From Rallus limicola (lineage: Eukaryota > Chordata > Aves > Gruiformes > Rallidae), in the NCBI GenBank assembly GCA_022605955.1, contig JAKCOZ010000010.1, positions 1,240,001 through 1,304,000 of the forward strand: DNA of 64,000 nucleotides, written 5' to 3'. Under the pieces are notes generated by a model, which worked only from the letters and a program-made list of their open reading frames with translations, ran no database searches and was not told the DNA's origin. Each line of letters opens with the position of its first letter. Position 1 is the first letter of the stretch. Of this stretch, positions 50,183 to 62,130 are shown one piece after another. The position numbers and the translations under genes were made by a program.

Positions 50183-52533
50183 AAAGATGAAGACTTGACT
50201 TCTCTAACTTCTGCATTTGTTTTATGGGACATATAACTCTTTAACACTCTTAAAAGGAAATATTTGAAAGAAGGTCTTAGAAAAAAATTTGGAATATGCT
50301 TATCCCATGACTCAAGAACTAAAAGGTAGACAGAAAAAGGTCAGGGAAACTAATAACAATGTACGTCCTGTAGTGACTATAGCACATTCAATTCAGGTTC
50401 TCTTTCAAAGGCCTACTGTTGGAAATTTAGTCATATTTTCATTTAAGTCTGTGACTAATCTTTAATTGATTTCAGATGCAAACCAGTCTGAGCCTACAGT
50501 AAAAACATTAATTTAAGAAGAAATAAAGTGAGATGAAAAATCTGTTTCCACAGAGCATCTCTCACCAAAGAAGGCCCTTCCTCTTAGCGGATACAGACAT
50601 TGTTTTTAAAAGAGACATATGGTCCCATCAAACAAACATTCTAAATATAGTGTTAAGGGGTAAAATAAATAGGAATGTATGACCATTGCGTACTTGTGAT
50701 ATTTTGTTTTGTTGTATTCTTTTCCTCTTTGTGGAGGAGATTCTAAGAAAAAGAAAAATGTTTCCTGTAATTTCTTTTCAAGTTGTATGTGCTGTCTTCA
50801 GTTGCACATAACTTTGTCATCTGCAGCTGTGGTGCTAAGGAATAGGCAACAGACACCGAGGCAAACACACATAGCTTGTGAAGGAACACCTGCTTAGAAC
50901 AGCTGTTTTATAAACAACAATACTGCTAACTTCAAAAACTTAGTCACCTGCTTCAATAAAAAATATACCTTAACACAGCACTATGTGCCATACCATACTG
51001 ATATCCTCATGCACTCTGCAGGCGTCAGTCTCCTTACATGAGCTTTGCTCCTTTCTTGTTTCATCCTAATAAAGAAGGCTTCATGTGACTTACACATCTG
51101 TAATTGCTGGATATGTAATAGTTTTACAGGCTGCAATTAGATGTGAGCCTGGGTCACATCATTTGGTTAGAAATTTTCCCTTTACTCGGGGAACAGGGAC
51201 AAATTGGATCCAAAGCTCTTATTCTGGCTTGTCCTGTAGTTCATGATAACATTCAGATCAGGGGATGAGTTTCCCTGTAACACAGGTGTGATGCCATTCA
51301 GGAATGCAGTTCAGTTAAGAACTGCAAAGTAAGACAGACAAGAACATAACCATTACAGCCTACCAAATCCAGATTCCTAATCTCCATCTGCCCTAGCAAA
51401 TGGTTTACAAATTACCATGAATTACACGTGAGAGTTTCTTCAAGCAGCAAAGCAAAACTGATGCTTCCTTATTCTAGGTAAGCATTCTAGCAGACAGGAA
51501 ACAAATTTTTGGACTGAAACATGCTGCCACCATATTTGCATGAAGTCTGACCACAGGTGTAAAGATGACCACCACCACTAAGATTAAGCAGACGGACAAA
51601 GCAATGAGGCTTGAATCTGTGTAACTGTAAGATAACAGAATGATGGTCAGAAATGCTGAGAAGAAAGCATTTCTATCTCAATCTTGCATGCCTGGAGGAT
51701 TCTGAGATAAACAACATTTGTGTGAACATCAAAATAATTGACTGCTGGCTTTCAATAGTGGTTGGATGACTTTTTAACAGGACTAAGAGTGACCTCACCC
51801 CTTGTTATTGATCAAAGAAGGAAGAAAAATTGCAAAGTCCTACCCACATGAAAAGCTGTTCCATGTGAATTCTCCCATGTCTAATAAGAGGATAATGGAG
51901 CTTTTCCTTCAGAAGACGAGGTGACCTCTACTTTCAAAAACATCCTTAATTTGATCATACAGGGAGGATGGTACAGGAAGAAAAGACTGTGAAAGGATTA
52001 TAGCATGTAAACTTTGTTTCCATAGGAAAACATAATTAAAATGGAGTCCTTAATGGAGATTAGGCTCCTCCAGAGTTAGGTCATTCTGGAGCAGGCCTAT
52101 GGCATGAAACAGCTCCAGATATACTTTCAATACAAAAGACCCTCCTTCTCAGAATTTAGGTAGAGAAAAATGGTTCCATGGTTAATAAAAGTGATGCTAC
52201 TAGATCATCTGATTCCTAACACATCTGAGAATTCTTTGATTAGTTAAAAGAATGACAAATACATTAACAAAAGGACCATAAACAGAAAGACAACAAAAAT
52301 CACCATAGAAAAGGGAAGCTGTCAAAAAGGTTCCATTTAAGCTGAAGCAAAACAAACTACCAAAACACACATCAGATACTGCCAAAAAGCTCATTATAAG
52401 AAAGAACAAAATAGACACTGGATTCCATCTGATTTTTTTTTTTAATGACAAAAAAATAATTTCAATTTTTCTCAGAACTCTATAATAAAATGACATACTG
52501 TTTGTCTTCAAAGAAATTCCACAACAATGCAAT
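50183..52533. other. Single-copy DNA
   Basis: No gene recognised. A 112-codon minus-strand frame (52200-52538) overlaps the next CR1 and is hydrophobic but does not match a known receptor. Confidence 0.5.
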
Positions 52534-53133
52534 TTCACAGAATCACAGAATCTTAGAAGTTGGAAGGGATCTCAAGAGATCATCTGGTCCCCCTGCCAAA
52601 AGCAGGCTCCCTAGGACATATTGCACAGGTCAGCGTCCAGACGGGTCTCGAATATCTCCAGAGAAGGAGACTCCACAACCCCCCTGGGCAGCCTGTGCCA
52701 GGGCTCTGTCACCCTCACTGTGTAAAAGTTCTTCCTCATGTTGGTGCAGAACTTCCTGTGCTCCAACTTGCAGTCGTTGCCCCTTGTCCTGTCTCTACAA
52801 GCCACTGAAAAGGGGCTGGCCAATTCCCCCTGCATGTCACACTTGAGATATTTATAAACGTTAATAAGGTCCCCTCTTAGTCTTCTTTAGGCTGAACAGT
52901 CCCAGCTCACTCAGCCTTTCCTCATAGGGGAGATGCTCCAGGCCCTTAATCATCTTTGTAGCCCTTCTCTGGACTCTTTAAAGGAAATCCCTGTCATTTT
53001 ATACCAGGGAGCCCAGACAGAACTGGACACAATACTCCAGTTGGGGCCTGACCAGGGCAGAGCAGAGGGGGAGGATCACCTCCTTTGACCTACTGGCCAT
53101 GCTCCTTTTAATGCACCCCAGGATCCCATTGGC
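52534..53133 (-). mobile_element. CR1 LINE 3' portion, younger subfamily
   Basis: The tail CACAGAATCACAGAATCTTA is followed by GTTGGAAGGGATCTCAAGAG and the same 3' UTR order as at 32510. The ORF2 end (PHRTNF-type codons) is frameshifted. At about 53133, after CCAGGATCCCATTGG, it switches to an RT fragment, which in an uninterrupted CR1 would lie several hundred bases away. Confidence 0.92.
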
Positions 53134-53437
53134 CCATCAGCCAGTTCTCAACCAACCTCACTGTCCACTCAGCTATCCCATACTCTCTCAGCTTTGCTAT
53201 CAGGATGTCATGGGAGACAGTATCAAAAGCCTTGCTGAAGTCAAGGTATATGACATCCACTGCTCTCCCTCCATCTACCCAGCCAGTGATGACATCATAG
53301 AAGGCTACAAGATAGGTGGAGCATGATCTCCCCTTGGTGAATCCATGCTGACTACTCCTCATGACCTTCATTTCTTCCAATTGCTTGGAGATGGCATCTG
53401 AAACAAGCTGTTCCATCACCTTTCCAGGGACAGGGAA
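53134..53437 (-). mobile_element. CR1 LINE RT-palm fragment
   Basis: Minus-strand codons include PGK-MEQLVSDAIS, SSQHGFTKGRSC and motif A VIYLDFSKAFDTV with both acidic residues. They end in HDILIAKLREYGIAEWTVRL and ENWLMG. This open stretch has no stop over about 100 codons, but it lacks motif C and everything upstream. Its wording (KLREYGIAEWTV) differs from the RT at 31895-32308 (KLAATGVDRWT), so it is another subfamily. It is either joined to the 52534-53133 piece by an internal deletion or is a separate insertion. Confidence 0.9.
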
Positions 53438-53730
53438 ATAGCCACCCTCTTTTCAGTTGTCTGTGGAGACAGGACAACGGGCAATGGCTTCACATTGGAG
53501 CACAGGAAGTTCCACATCAATATGCAGAAGAACTTTTTCACAGTAGGGGTGAATAGAGCACTGGGACAGGCTGCCAAGGGGGGTTGTGGAGTCTCCATCT
53601 CTGGAGATATTCAAGACCCATCCTCATGCCTATCTGTATCATATGTCCCAGGGAACCTGCTTTGACAGAGAAGTTGGACCCGATGATCTCTCAAGGTCCC
53701 TTCCAACCCCTAAGATTCTGTGATTCTGTG
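53438..53730 (+). mobile_element. CR1 LINE 3' UTR, inverted relative to its neighbours
   Basis: Plus-strand CR1 end: TTTTCAGTTGTCTGTGGAGA, TCTCTGGAGATATTCAAGAC, GGACCCGATGATCTCTCAAG and CCTAAGATTCTGTGATTCTG. The left edge meets the RT fragment head-to-head with a short overlap (GACAGGG) that could be microhomology. The right edge is fused directly to CR1 interior sequence at 53731. Confidence 0.92.
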
Positions 53731-53768
53731 AAATCAGTGGGGCAGAAGGTATTGAGGGAGCTGGCGTC
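53731..53768 (+). mobile_element. CR1 ORF2 interior scrap fused to a CR1 3' end
   Basis: AAATCAGTGGGGC, then AGAAGGTATTGAGGGAGCTG, reads in frame as SVG then KVLRELA, the ORF2 block 5' of the RT palm. The same block starts at 32509 on the minus strand, where it also directly follows a CR1 tail. About 18 bp are missing after GGGGC compared with that copy. Confidence 0.75.
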
Positions 53769-55045
53769 AACCACTAAAACCCAAAATAATACAAAAAATG
53801 TTTAGCTAGCACTGCACAGCAAAATAACTAAGCTGAATGACTGGGATCTTCTTTTCACATTTATTTATCTTCCTCAATACAAATTGCTTTTCACCAGATC
53901 TGAGGGTAATTGAATGTGATACAGACTCACATGGACTTTAATAAAAAGAAGATTATGATTATCAAAAAGTCTAAACTGGACATAGGTTATTCTATACTGA
54001 AACTCAAGTAATCTCCACCTTAGGTCACATGATGTATTTTAGTATTGTTATACTGTTACTCTTTTATAGTTCTTTAGTTCAGTAAAAAATATGAGAGGAG
54101 AAATAAGGAAACTGAGTAGTAAACTGCAGTTTTGAATAAAAATAGTAATCCTCAGCCCCCAATCTTAACTTGATTTCATTGTATTCCCTCTCTTTCCTTT
54201 TCTCCATTGCTCAAGTCAAAATGTCTTTCAATGCAGAAATGCACAAACCAAAAAGATGTTTACATATAGTCAGTGGGAATCAAGAGAACTACTTAGTCTT
54301 CTCTGTTGATAATGAAAAGTGCAAACTACTTGATTCTATGCACAGACATAGGTATACCACTTCCATCCATCTAGTAATGTATTTGACAAAATCTGCTTGT
54401 CCACAGTAAATGGGGACAAGATAGTTACTCTGTGGGAAAAAAACAGGGCTCCCATGACACAGTAGAAACTTCAGTAGGTTTTTTTACAGTATCTGAATGT
54501 GGTGGTGGGAGGGAGCAACCCAAGAAAACATTTCTTACTGCATGCACAACAAAAAATTTTGTAAAAAAAGAAACATTCTATTCTCCCACAAGTTTCACAA
54601 TCATTCAATGAAATTTCACAATTGAATAACAGTAAATTGTCTGTTCTTCCTACAAATTACAAACAAATATTGTCCCATGTAATCAACTAAATATACTGTC
54701 TTGAACTGAATAGGACCCCTCCCCCCCTTTCCCACTCAACACTATTAAGCAAGTAAAGGTATTTTTATGTTTTCTGAACAGTGACAATAAAACACACACA
54801 GTTCCGCACATCCCAGACCATAATCCTACACCTGAAGTAAAACCACTTTTGACAGGCTGATAAAGCTAAAAGTAGGTCCATAAGTCAAATTTAGAAAACA
54901 GAAATTTTTGCTTGGGAATTCATCTACTAATGTCATACTCTAAGATGCTCTTTCTACTGCTGGCCAAAGACGCTCAGCTCTACTGACATTCAATGCCTTC
55001 TTCCTGTCTGACAGAGAAACCCCCTAATTTTCATGATACTTTGTT
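53769..55045. other. Single-copy AT-rich DNA
   Basis: Nothing recognisable. Confidence 0.5.
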
Positions 55046-55550
55046 CTCAGATACTCTACTTAGTTTTGGGCTCCTCACTGCAAGAAAGACATTAAGGTAC
55101 TGGAGCATGCCCAAAGAAGAGTAACCAAAGAAGTTGGCAAAGGTTCTAGACAAGACTTAGGAGATCTTGGGAATGTTTAATCTGGAGAAAAGGAGGCTCA
55201 GAAAGGACCTTATTACTGTCTGTAGTTGTAACTACCTGAAAGAAGGTTGTAGCAAGGTGAAGATCAGTCTCTTTTTCCAAGTACTAAGTGACAGGATAAG
55301 AGGAAAAGGCTTCGAGTTGCACCAAGCTTAGATTGGATATTAGTAAAAACTTTCTTCACTGGGAGGGTTATCAGTCTTTGGAACAGGATGTCCAGGGATG
55401 TAGTTGAGTCACCATCCTTGGAGGTATTTAAAATATGTGTAGATGTACTAAAGGACATGGTTAAATGACTTGGCAGTGTTAGGTTTAAGGTTGTACTCAA
55501 TGACCTTAAAGTTCTTTTCCAACCTAAATTATTGTATGATTCCATAAAAC
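55046..55550 (+). mobile_element. CR1 LINE 3' portion, old
   Basis: It begins CTACTTAGTTTTGGGCTCCT (equivalent to the CVQFWAP codons), then GGAGAAAAGGAGGCTCAGAA, GACAGGATAAGAGGAAAAGG, GGTTATCAGTCTTTGGAACA, and a decayed tail ATTGTATGATTCC. Stops throughout. More diverged than most other copies. Confidence 0.85.
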
Positions 55551-56440
55551 AGTGTAGTGACCTACAAACTAGGCAGGTCAAGACTTTGTGGCAATGCCTA
55601 GCAGTTAAGATAATAAATGAGTGGTGTCTATCTGTCAGAAAAACGGTAATAGGGAGAAGACAGTATGGTGGGGTCCACACTGTATATTTCACCTACAAGA
55701 GTTACATTAACTGCTTTCTGTGAATTACAAGCATAATTTTGCACCAAAGAAGCGTAATGCTTTTTAAAGGACCACAAACTCATCCATGATATCTTTTATT
55801 TCTGGACATCAATTTCCCAATAAAATAAAACTATCTAAAAAAAGCAAACATCACCATCATTTTGTGAAACAACAACAACAAAAAAAGAGATGATTTTATA
55901 AAAAAGAAAAAAAAAAAAATGGCTGCACAGATCTACACACAACTTAAGCAATTAGTTCATGTGCAGACAGTTTGCTCTGGAAATTTGATTTATCAGACCA
56001 GTTCTGGCTTTACCGAGTTTTCTGAAGTGGTTTTACCTCAGGCCAAGCATTATGGATTGGGATGTGAAAAATGGAGTTTCTGAGAGAGATTCGCTTCCTG
56101 GCTCACTTCATCAAGTATTCTGAGTAAACATAAACAAGGGCTGTGATGTTTCAATTTCCAAAGCACAGCCATGTATTACCTATTCAGCAACCATAGCTGA
56201 ACAAACAAAACACTTTCATCTCCCTGCAAACGAAATAATTCTGCAGTCGTTCCCAAAAGGCAAGGCAGTCGTGTTAGTCTCCTTCCTGTTTGATATAATA
56301 TCACTAGCTAATCATGTTCACCTCACCTATCTTACTCCACATTATCTACTCTTGTCCCTTACTTACTGTTTTTATAGAACAGTATATGAAGCAGTTAAAC
56401 TCTCTTCTATTACTTTTCACAGTACAGTTTTTTCTAAGAG
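55551..56440. other. Single-copy AT-rich DNA
   Basis: Contains an A-rich run at 55866-55918; no other feature seen. Confidence 0.5.
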
Positions 56441-57144
56441 TCACGTGCAATGTTCAATTAAAAGGACATACAGGCAAGGAATTGGTAGCAACTGCAATCC
56501 TTGCCCAGGCAGATTAATTGTGATGGTGAATACCTTGCCAGATGATGAGGCCTTCCCACATGACATCTGCATGATGTCTGAGATTGTAAGAAAGAGATGG
56601 ATGATGGGGGTTTCACCATGTGGTCTCTCATACATCTCCATAGAAACACCACTGTGGTAGAATGCAAAGTTGCCTTTGGTGCCTGGGATGGTAACAGAAA
56701 TGAAATCTTCACTAGTTCTACCACAAAAGTTTTCTATAGCTGACACTGAACAGAGCATAAGAAATAATTTGTCTATGGTACTCTTCTTCTTTCTCACTGG
56801 ATTTTGTGGCTTAACCTCTATGCAGACCTCAAAGTAGTTTCTGCTATGTTTTTAGGGCCAGAAAGTTCTCCACTGCTTACCAGAAATTTTTCATTCTCAC
56901 TATCCGTAAACACTGTAATTTGTATAAGGCAAGCTGGGACTAAACTTGTCTGAAGACTGTTTATAGGCTCTTCATACTGTCTCTTTTTAATTAAGAACCA
57001 GGCTCTCAGGATTTGGTGATTAACACTTAAAAATAATTTTTGAAGTATTTGTTCTGGACCATGATCCACCAGTCCTGTGAGAATAGCCCTTTTCCATGCT
57101 TCACTGTGAGATTCAAAATCTGTAATTTCCAAAACTGTGCTCAA
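56441..57144 (-). pseudogene. Unrecognised coding-like stretch with one frameshift
   Basis: Two long minus-strand frames are consecutive: 57144-56818 (108 codons) and 56797-56441 (118 codons, open upstream to about 56816). The second continues the first after a shift near 56818, where the first frame hits TAG just after LRSA. Composition is balanced, with patches such as SEAWKRAILTGLVDHGPEQI and EMYERPHGETPIIHLFLTIS that do not look like AT-rich noise. A possible acceptor (CTGACTTTTGAGCACAG) precedes the first frame, and a GTATGT donor-like site lies near 56468. If real, this is one large exon or retrocopy with a frameshift, from decay or an assembly error. I do not recognise the family and there is no ATG in a good context at the start. 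Confidence 0.3.
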
Positions 57145-60100
57145 AAGTCAGCAGGTAACCAAAGCTTTCCAACTATGTGGATTTTTTTTACCTAGTATAT
57201 ATATCAAAATGTAGATTTACTGTGATTACCATGTTAGGAACATATTTCAACCATTTACAATTCTATGAGCAGCCAAGCAGCCGACCATCATAACCAGGAC
57301 TTATCATCAAAGTGTTCTGCTGTAGCTTTCTGACTGAGTCTTTTGAGTCTCCATGCCTTTAAATCACAGAAGAGAACATTTTGAAGTGCCATTATACATT
57401 CTTTAAGGAGCATTTCTTTGGGATGCATGGCAACCTGCTAGAAGTTTTTCTGTTTTCTGTCTCGCTCCAATACATGTCTGTTTATTAATATTAAACTACT
57501 TAGAATAAATCAAGTCATTTATATTTGTTTAAAAATAATCTCTATGCATATTCAGAATGTAAGAAATACAGGCAGAAGCTTTTCTCTTGTATTGCTCAGT
57601 TTCAGAAAGAAAAACAAAAGCCCTCAAATTTATTTTTATCTTGCAAAGCAAATGAAATTATTTACTGCCTTAGAGAAAACACACAGAATTCTTAAGCAGC
57701 AGATATTCTAGATGCATATCAGATGGCATTAGAACTGTGATGTATAAAAGAGATATTAATGTGGAAAAAATGGCAGTTGAGATGTATTTGAAATCTACAT
57801 CAAAATTTCTCTTAAGTCTGTGATCTGAACCTAAAACTCATCTGTAAACAATGCTGCCTTTGCTCAAACATGGTGGATAATAAAAAGATTAATTCCCCTC
57901 TCTCCCCAAGAGATCCATGCCAGCGGATGAACAGCTTTAGGTCACACAACCTCACTTGCATCTTAGTGTGCTGACCACAGAATTTTTACTTCCAAGGATT
58001 TTTTTTTTTCTCTTCTGATGTATTGTTTATATAAACTCATATGTCTTTTTCTTTGAATTCATCTCAAAACTTATCTCAAAAAAATATCCTCTGCTGATTT
58101 TACCTATATGATGAATAATATGCTTTGTACTGGTTTAATCTCAAAAGAAATAAAAAAGTTTATTCCTGAGAAACTATTTAAGAGATAATGTAGTTTATTG
58201 CTGTGTAAGTCTTAATGTATTAGAACTTGCCAGAAACAACCATGTTATTGCTCAGCACTGACATCAGTTCTAAGCACAAGACCTGCAAAACCAGAATAAT
58301 TTCCCAAAGTCATAGAGACAGGCAATTTTAGAAATAACTACTGCCAATCACTCAAAGTTTTACTTAGGAAACATCTTTGACATGGTAACTTTATTTTTTA
58401 AGATTTGAATACTTAACTAAGAACCAGTAAGTTCTTTTCACATTTTACATATATCACCAATGTTTAAATTATATTTTTTGAATTATTAGGCATAAAACAG
58501 TGAATTAATGAAGACTTATCTGCTGAAAGAATTCACATGCTTTGCCAATGTTTTCTGCATAACCAAATTGAACCACACTTTTCCAATTTAATATTTAGTG
58601 CATTAATCAAGAACAAAAAACCAGCTTTCCCTATGTGCTTATGCAGAATCTAACCATTGACTACAGTTCAGGCCAAGATACTAATATACAAAGTTAGTAT
58701 AGTTCAGTAACTAACGAGTTACTAACTAGTTGCATATTAACAACTTGCATGGTGCAAGTATCTTGCATTTGATTACTCTCTGAGATAGCAATACATAAAC
58801 CTTTCAAAACTATTCAACCTCATTTAGATGTTACTACACCCTGTTCTGAATACTACAGTAAGTCCTAAATTCAAAATCTGGTCCAGAAAAACTGGTGACC
58901 CTCTACCTTTGTCTCTGTAGTAATACTTGGGCTACAGCTTCCCCTCTATTGAGCGGCTGAAACAGCAGCCTATGTTTTAGATAGTATGCCTTCTTGGAGC
59001 CCAGGCTTCTCCAGACCACTAGTTCAGGATAATTGCTTTTCAACCCTTTTTGTGGAGCCTTGTTTACAGCTGAAGTTAGCTGCAACCAAAAGATGCAACT
59101 CTTGCCCAGTCCTACAGTCTCAACTAAAGGGTGTTGTGGTGTGAATGGAAGATAAATTTCCTATCAAGTCTGGACTCTAATCCAGGCTTAAATTACAAAA
59201 GAGAAATGTGCTCAGCCATCTTGCTTCATAGTTTATTGACAGCAGGTGGTTGACACATTAAGAGAATGATTCAATAATGAATAGAAAAAGGAAGCAGACC
59301 ACAGATTAATGGATGTGAAGGTAAGGGGACATACAGGATAAAATTATGAATTCTTAGGTCACATGGACTGCAAGGGAATGAATGCAGGCAAGTCAATGAA
59401 CACTGAGTGAACATACAGAATTAATGTAGACAAAGAAACATGATTCTAGGAGAAAAAAACGTGAACAAAATTTAATGAAGAATGAAGACAAATGACAAGC
59501 AGATACATGGCACACAATGACAAGGCTCTGAATGCCATGTTGACTATCAGAAACAGGGAAAAAAGGGAGCGGGGGAAAGGAACTGACCAGATATGCCAAG
59601 GATGAAGACAAATGAAGGAATGTGTTAAAAAACTCAAGCAACATGCACTGAACTAGAACAATAGAAGCATGGTGATCCATTCCCAACCTTTGTTTCAAAC
59701 AAACAGCTTCTCAAAGAAAAAGAAATAAAACTAAATATGCTTTTTGCATGCTTTTTTTCCCAAAACTAAAAAATTTAACTGTTGCCAAACATACAACAAA
59801 GTTGTCCTTTCAATGTTTTTATCTACTTGTTCATAAAATCTAAAATTTTCATTAAAAATAATTCTAATAATCATTAAGAGTCTTGTGGATTAAGCTGTTT
59901 GATTTTGAAAGTTCTTGTTATTCTCTGCACATATAAAGACAGATGTTGGCTTTTTCTCTAGCTTAGAAAGAAAAAATAGTAACAATATTAAAAGATATTA
60001 TTAAATCACTCTAAAGTATCTCTATGTTGCAAATTAACTATAATTCTATCCGTTAAAATTCATTCTTTATAGTGCTTGTATATCTAGACTTCAAATTGTT

Positions 60101-62067
60101 TTGTAAAGCAATAAAATCACTATTATTTTTCTAACCCATGACCAAAGTAAATGCCAATAAGAATCTTATTTTTCATTTTAGTTATTTTTATAATAGAAAA
60201 AAAGTGAATTGTGTTAATTTCTAAAGTTCCTATCTAACTATCTGTCACATTTAAAATACAAACTAGGAAAATAAATACTAGTTGATGTTTTTTATTACAA
60301 AAAAAAAATAAAGCAAATTACAAATTTCATTTTATTTAATGAAACATTTTTCCAAAACAATTTTTAAAAAAGAAACTTAAATTAATCAAACATGAATTTT
60401 CAGTCTTTTCTTCCACATAAGTTGTGTTAAACACAACTATGAGTAAGAAGTGAGAATGAATAACACTGTGAGAAAAAGCAGTTTGGTGACAAATACAGTA
60501 CATTGCAGGACCACTACTGTAGAAATACAGAAGTATGCATATTTATTTATAGACTATATTAAAAAAATAGATGTATCTGAAGTGGAAACACTAGAGAAAG
60601 AAATGTTAGCCTAGTTAACCCGAATCTAGTTACTTTGTCAATATTCTCATTACAACAAGTATATCAGGTTTATAATTATGGCCTTTGCGATGATTATTTT
60701 TCTCTCCCAGTTTCAAGTCTATGAGCACACCATAATGCTTTTTCATATTTGCTTACAACACTGAAACTAGTGTCACATCTAAAGTCATGTACTTGCCTTA
60801 CTGCTGAGCAGCACTGATCTCTATTGAATGCCATTTGCATACACTGTAGTTGTACTATTTTGGCATCAGGTTGGAATTGTTAAGGACTTTAACTGTCTTG
60901 AGATCAACAGGTACAGAATGTCTCTCAGATTTGAATGCTGTAGTTATCAGACTAGCAATCAATGCTCTTATGTTACAGCATTCATATTAAAATTCTAATT
61001 GCCATTAATGTCTTCTATTAATGCATTCAATTCAATTGTGTTCTTTTAGTCTTAGAAAGGTTGATATGTGAAACTGGTGAATTTCAATAAAGCAGAGATA
61101 TATACCATTCATAGGAGTACTGAAGCAGTTAAGCGAAGTCTTATAATCTGATCAGATTTTGCTTGCACTGATATCTGCCTTCATTTCTGAAATTGAGCTG
61201 AACTCTAAAAATTATCATAAGATTACTACTATACATAAAGACATTTAGTGCATTTCAACCTGACAGGTATTCACAGTCACAGTAAATAATCATAGCCACC
61301 TCTACTCACAGTAGCTCTAAGACTATAGGTTCTATTGGGAGCACTTTAGTTAACTAGCAAAGCACCATTTTGTCACAGATTATTGGACCACAAGATTGGG
61401 GGTTTTCTTTGAGGGTGAAGAGAATTATTCAAAACAAAAGCCAAACTCCAGGGTTCAGATCTAGATTGCAGAGTTTTACAAGCTTGGATGTGATCCATTT
61501 CTATTTAAATAAAAAAAAACAGTTCTATTTTATCCATCAGACTTTTCTGTATTTAATAGAATCAAGAATATTCTTACCCATAACCCTTATTCAAGGTCTT
61601 AAGGTGCCACTGAAACAGGGGTTAAGAGAGGCAGTACAGACTTGTTTTTGCTATTTAATCATTTGAATTTACTTCAGAGATTCTACTCACCTCTGGGCTC
61701 TCTGGCTAGTGTGGCATGCTAAACCCACACAGGACAAGGTCATATACCACTTACATTCTGTATTTGGTAACCATCCCTTCAAGTCCTTACAAAGAGACAT
61801 AGCACTTTTCCTTCAAGTCCAAGATTCCTACTACCTCTTCAACTCCAGTGAGTCTCCACAGAAATTTTATGACTCAGGCAGCTGCTTGCTTCACATCTAT
61901 CAACCTCTCAGGGCTTCCATGACCATAGGCTCCAGACAGAAGCTAAGGCTGCATAGCCAGATTTTGACCTTCAGAAACCCCTGTTGTGGAAAAGATTGAG
62001 AAGCAGCTGCCCATCTAACTAAAACCCCAAACTATCACTTCTAAGATATCAGCATGGCAGGCAAGCT
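57145..62067. other. Single-copy AT-rich DNA, no gene seen
   Basis: No repeat-family match over nearly 5 kb. The part from 59990 to 60420 is very AT-rich with many TTAAT/ATTAA motifs. Whether it is conserved cannot be told from one sequence. Confidence 0.5.
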
Positions 62068-62130
62068 AGGGTAGCTCAGTAGTGAAGAGCAGATCACTTA
62101 GTACAAAAGCTCAAGGAATTCAATTTCAGC
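62068..62130 (+). mobile_element. Possible tRNA-derived SINE or tRNA pseudogene remnant
   Basis: TAGCTCAGTAG (62072-62082) matches an internal pol III A box, with an AGCTC...GAGC pairing like a D arm. About 35 bases further, AATTCAATTTC (62117-62127) partly matches a B box. The anticodon arm does not fold well, so this is not a functional tRNA gene. Confidence 0.3.

Noticed and set aside
51840..51920. Zinc-finger-like wording on the minus strand (RIH then QLF...C)
   Set aside because: Only one weak linker-like match, without paired Cys and His residues or repeats.
52200..52538. 112-codon minus-strand frame with membrane-like segments
   Set aside because: Vaguely receptor-like wording, but no conserved motifs, and it begins inside the CR1 tail at 52534.
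59393..59698. 101-codon minus-strand frame
   Set aside because: Hydrophobic, Cys/Phe-rich reading of purine-rich DNA; no evidence of a gene.
61370..61999. Two adjacent plus-strand frames of 98 and 96 codons
   Set aside because: No recognisable domain and no convincing splice sites; composition like the rest of the AT-rich background.
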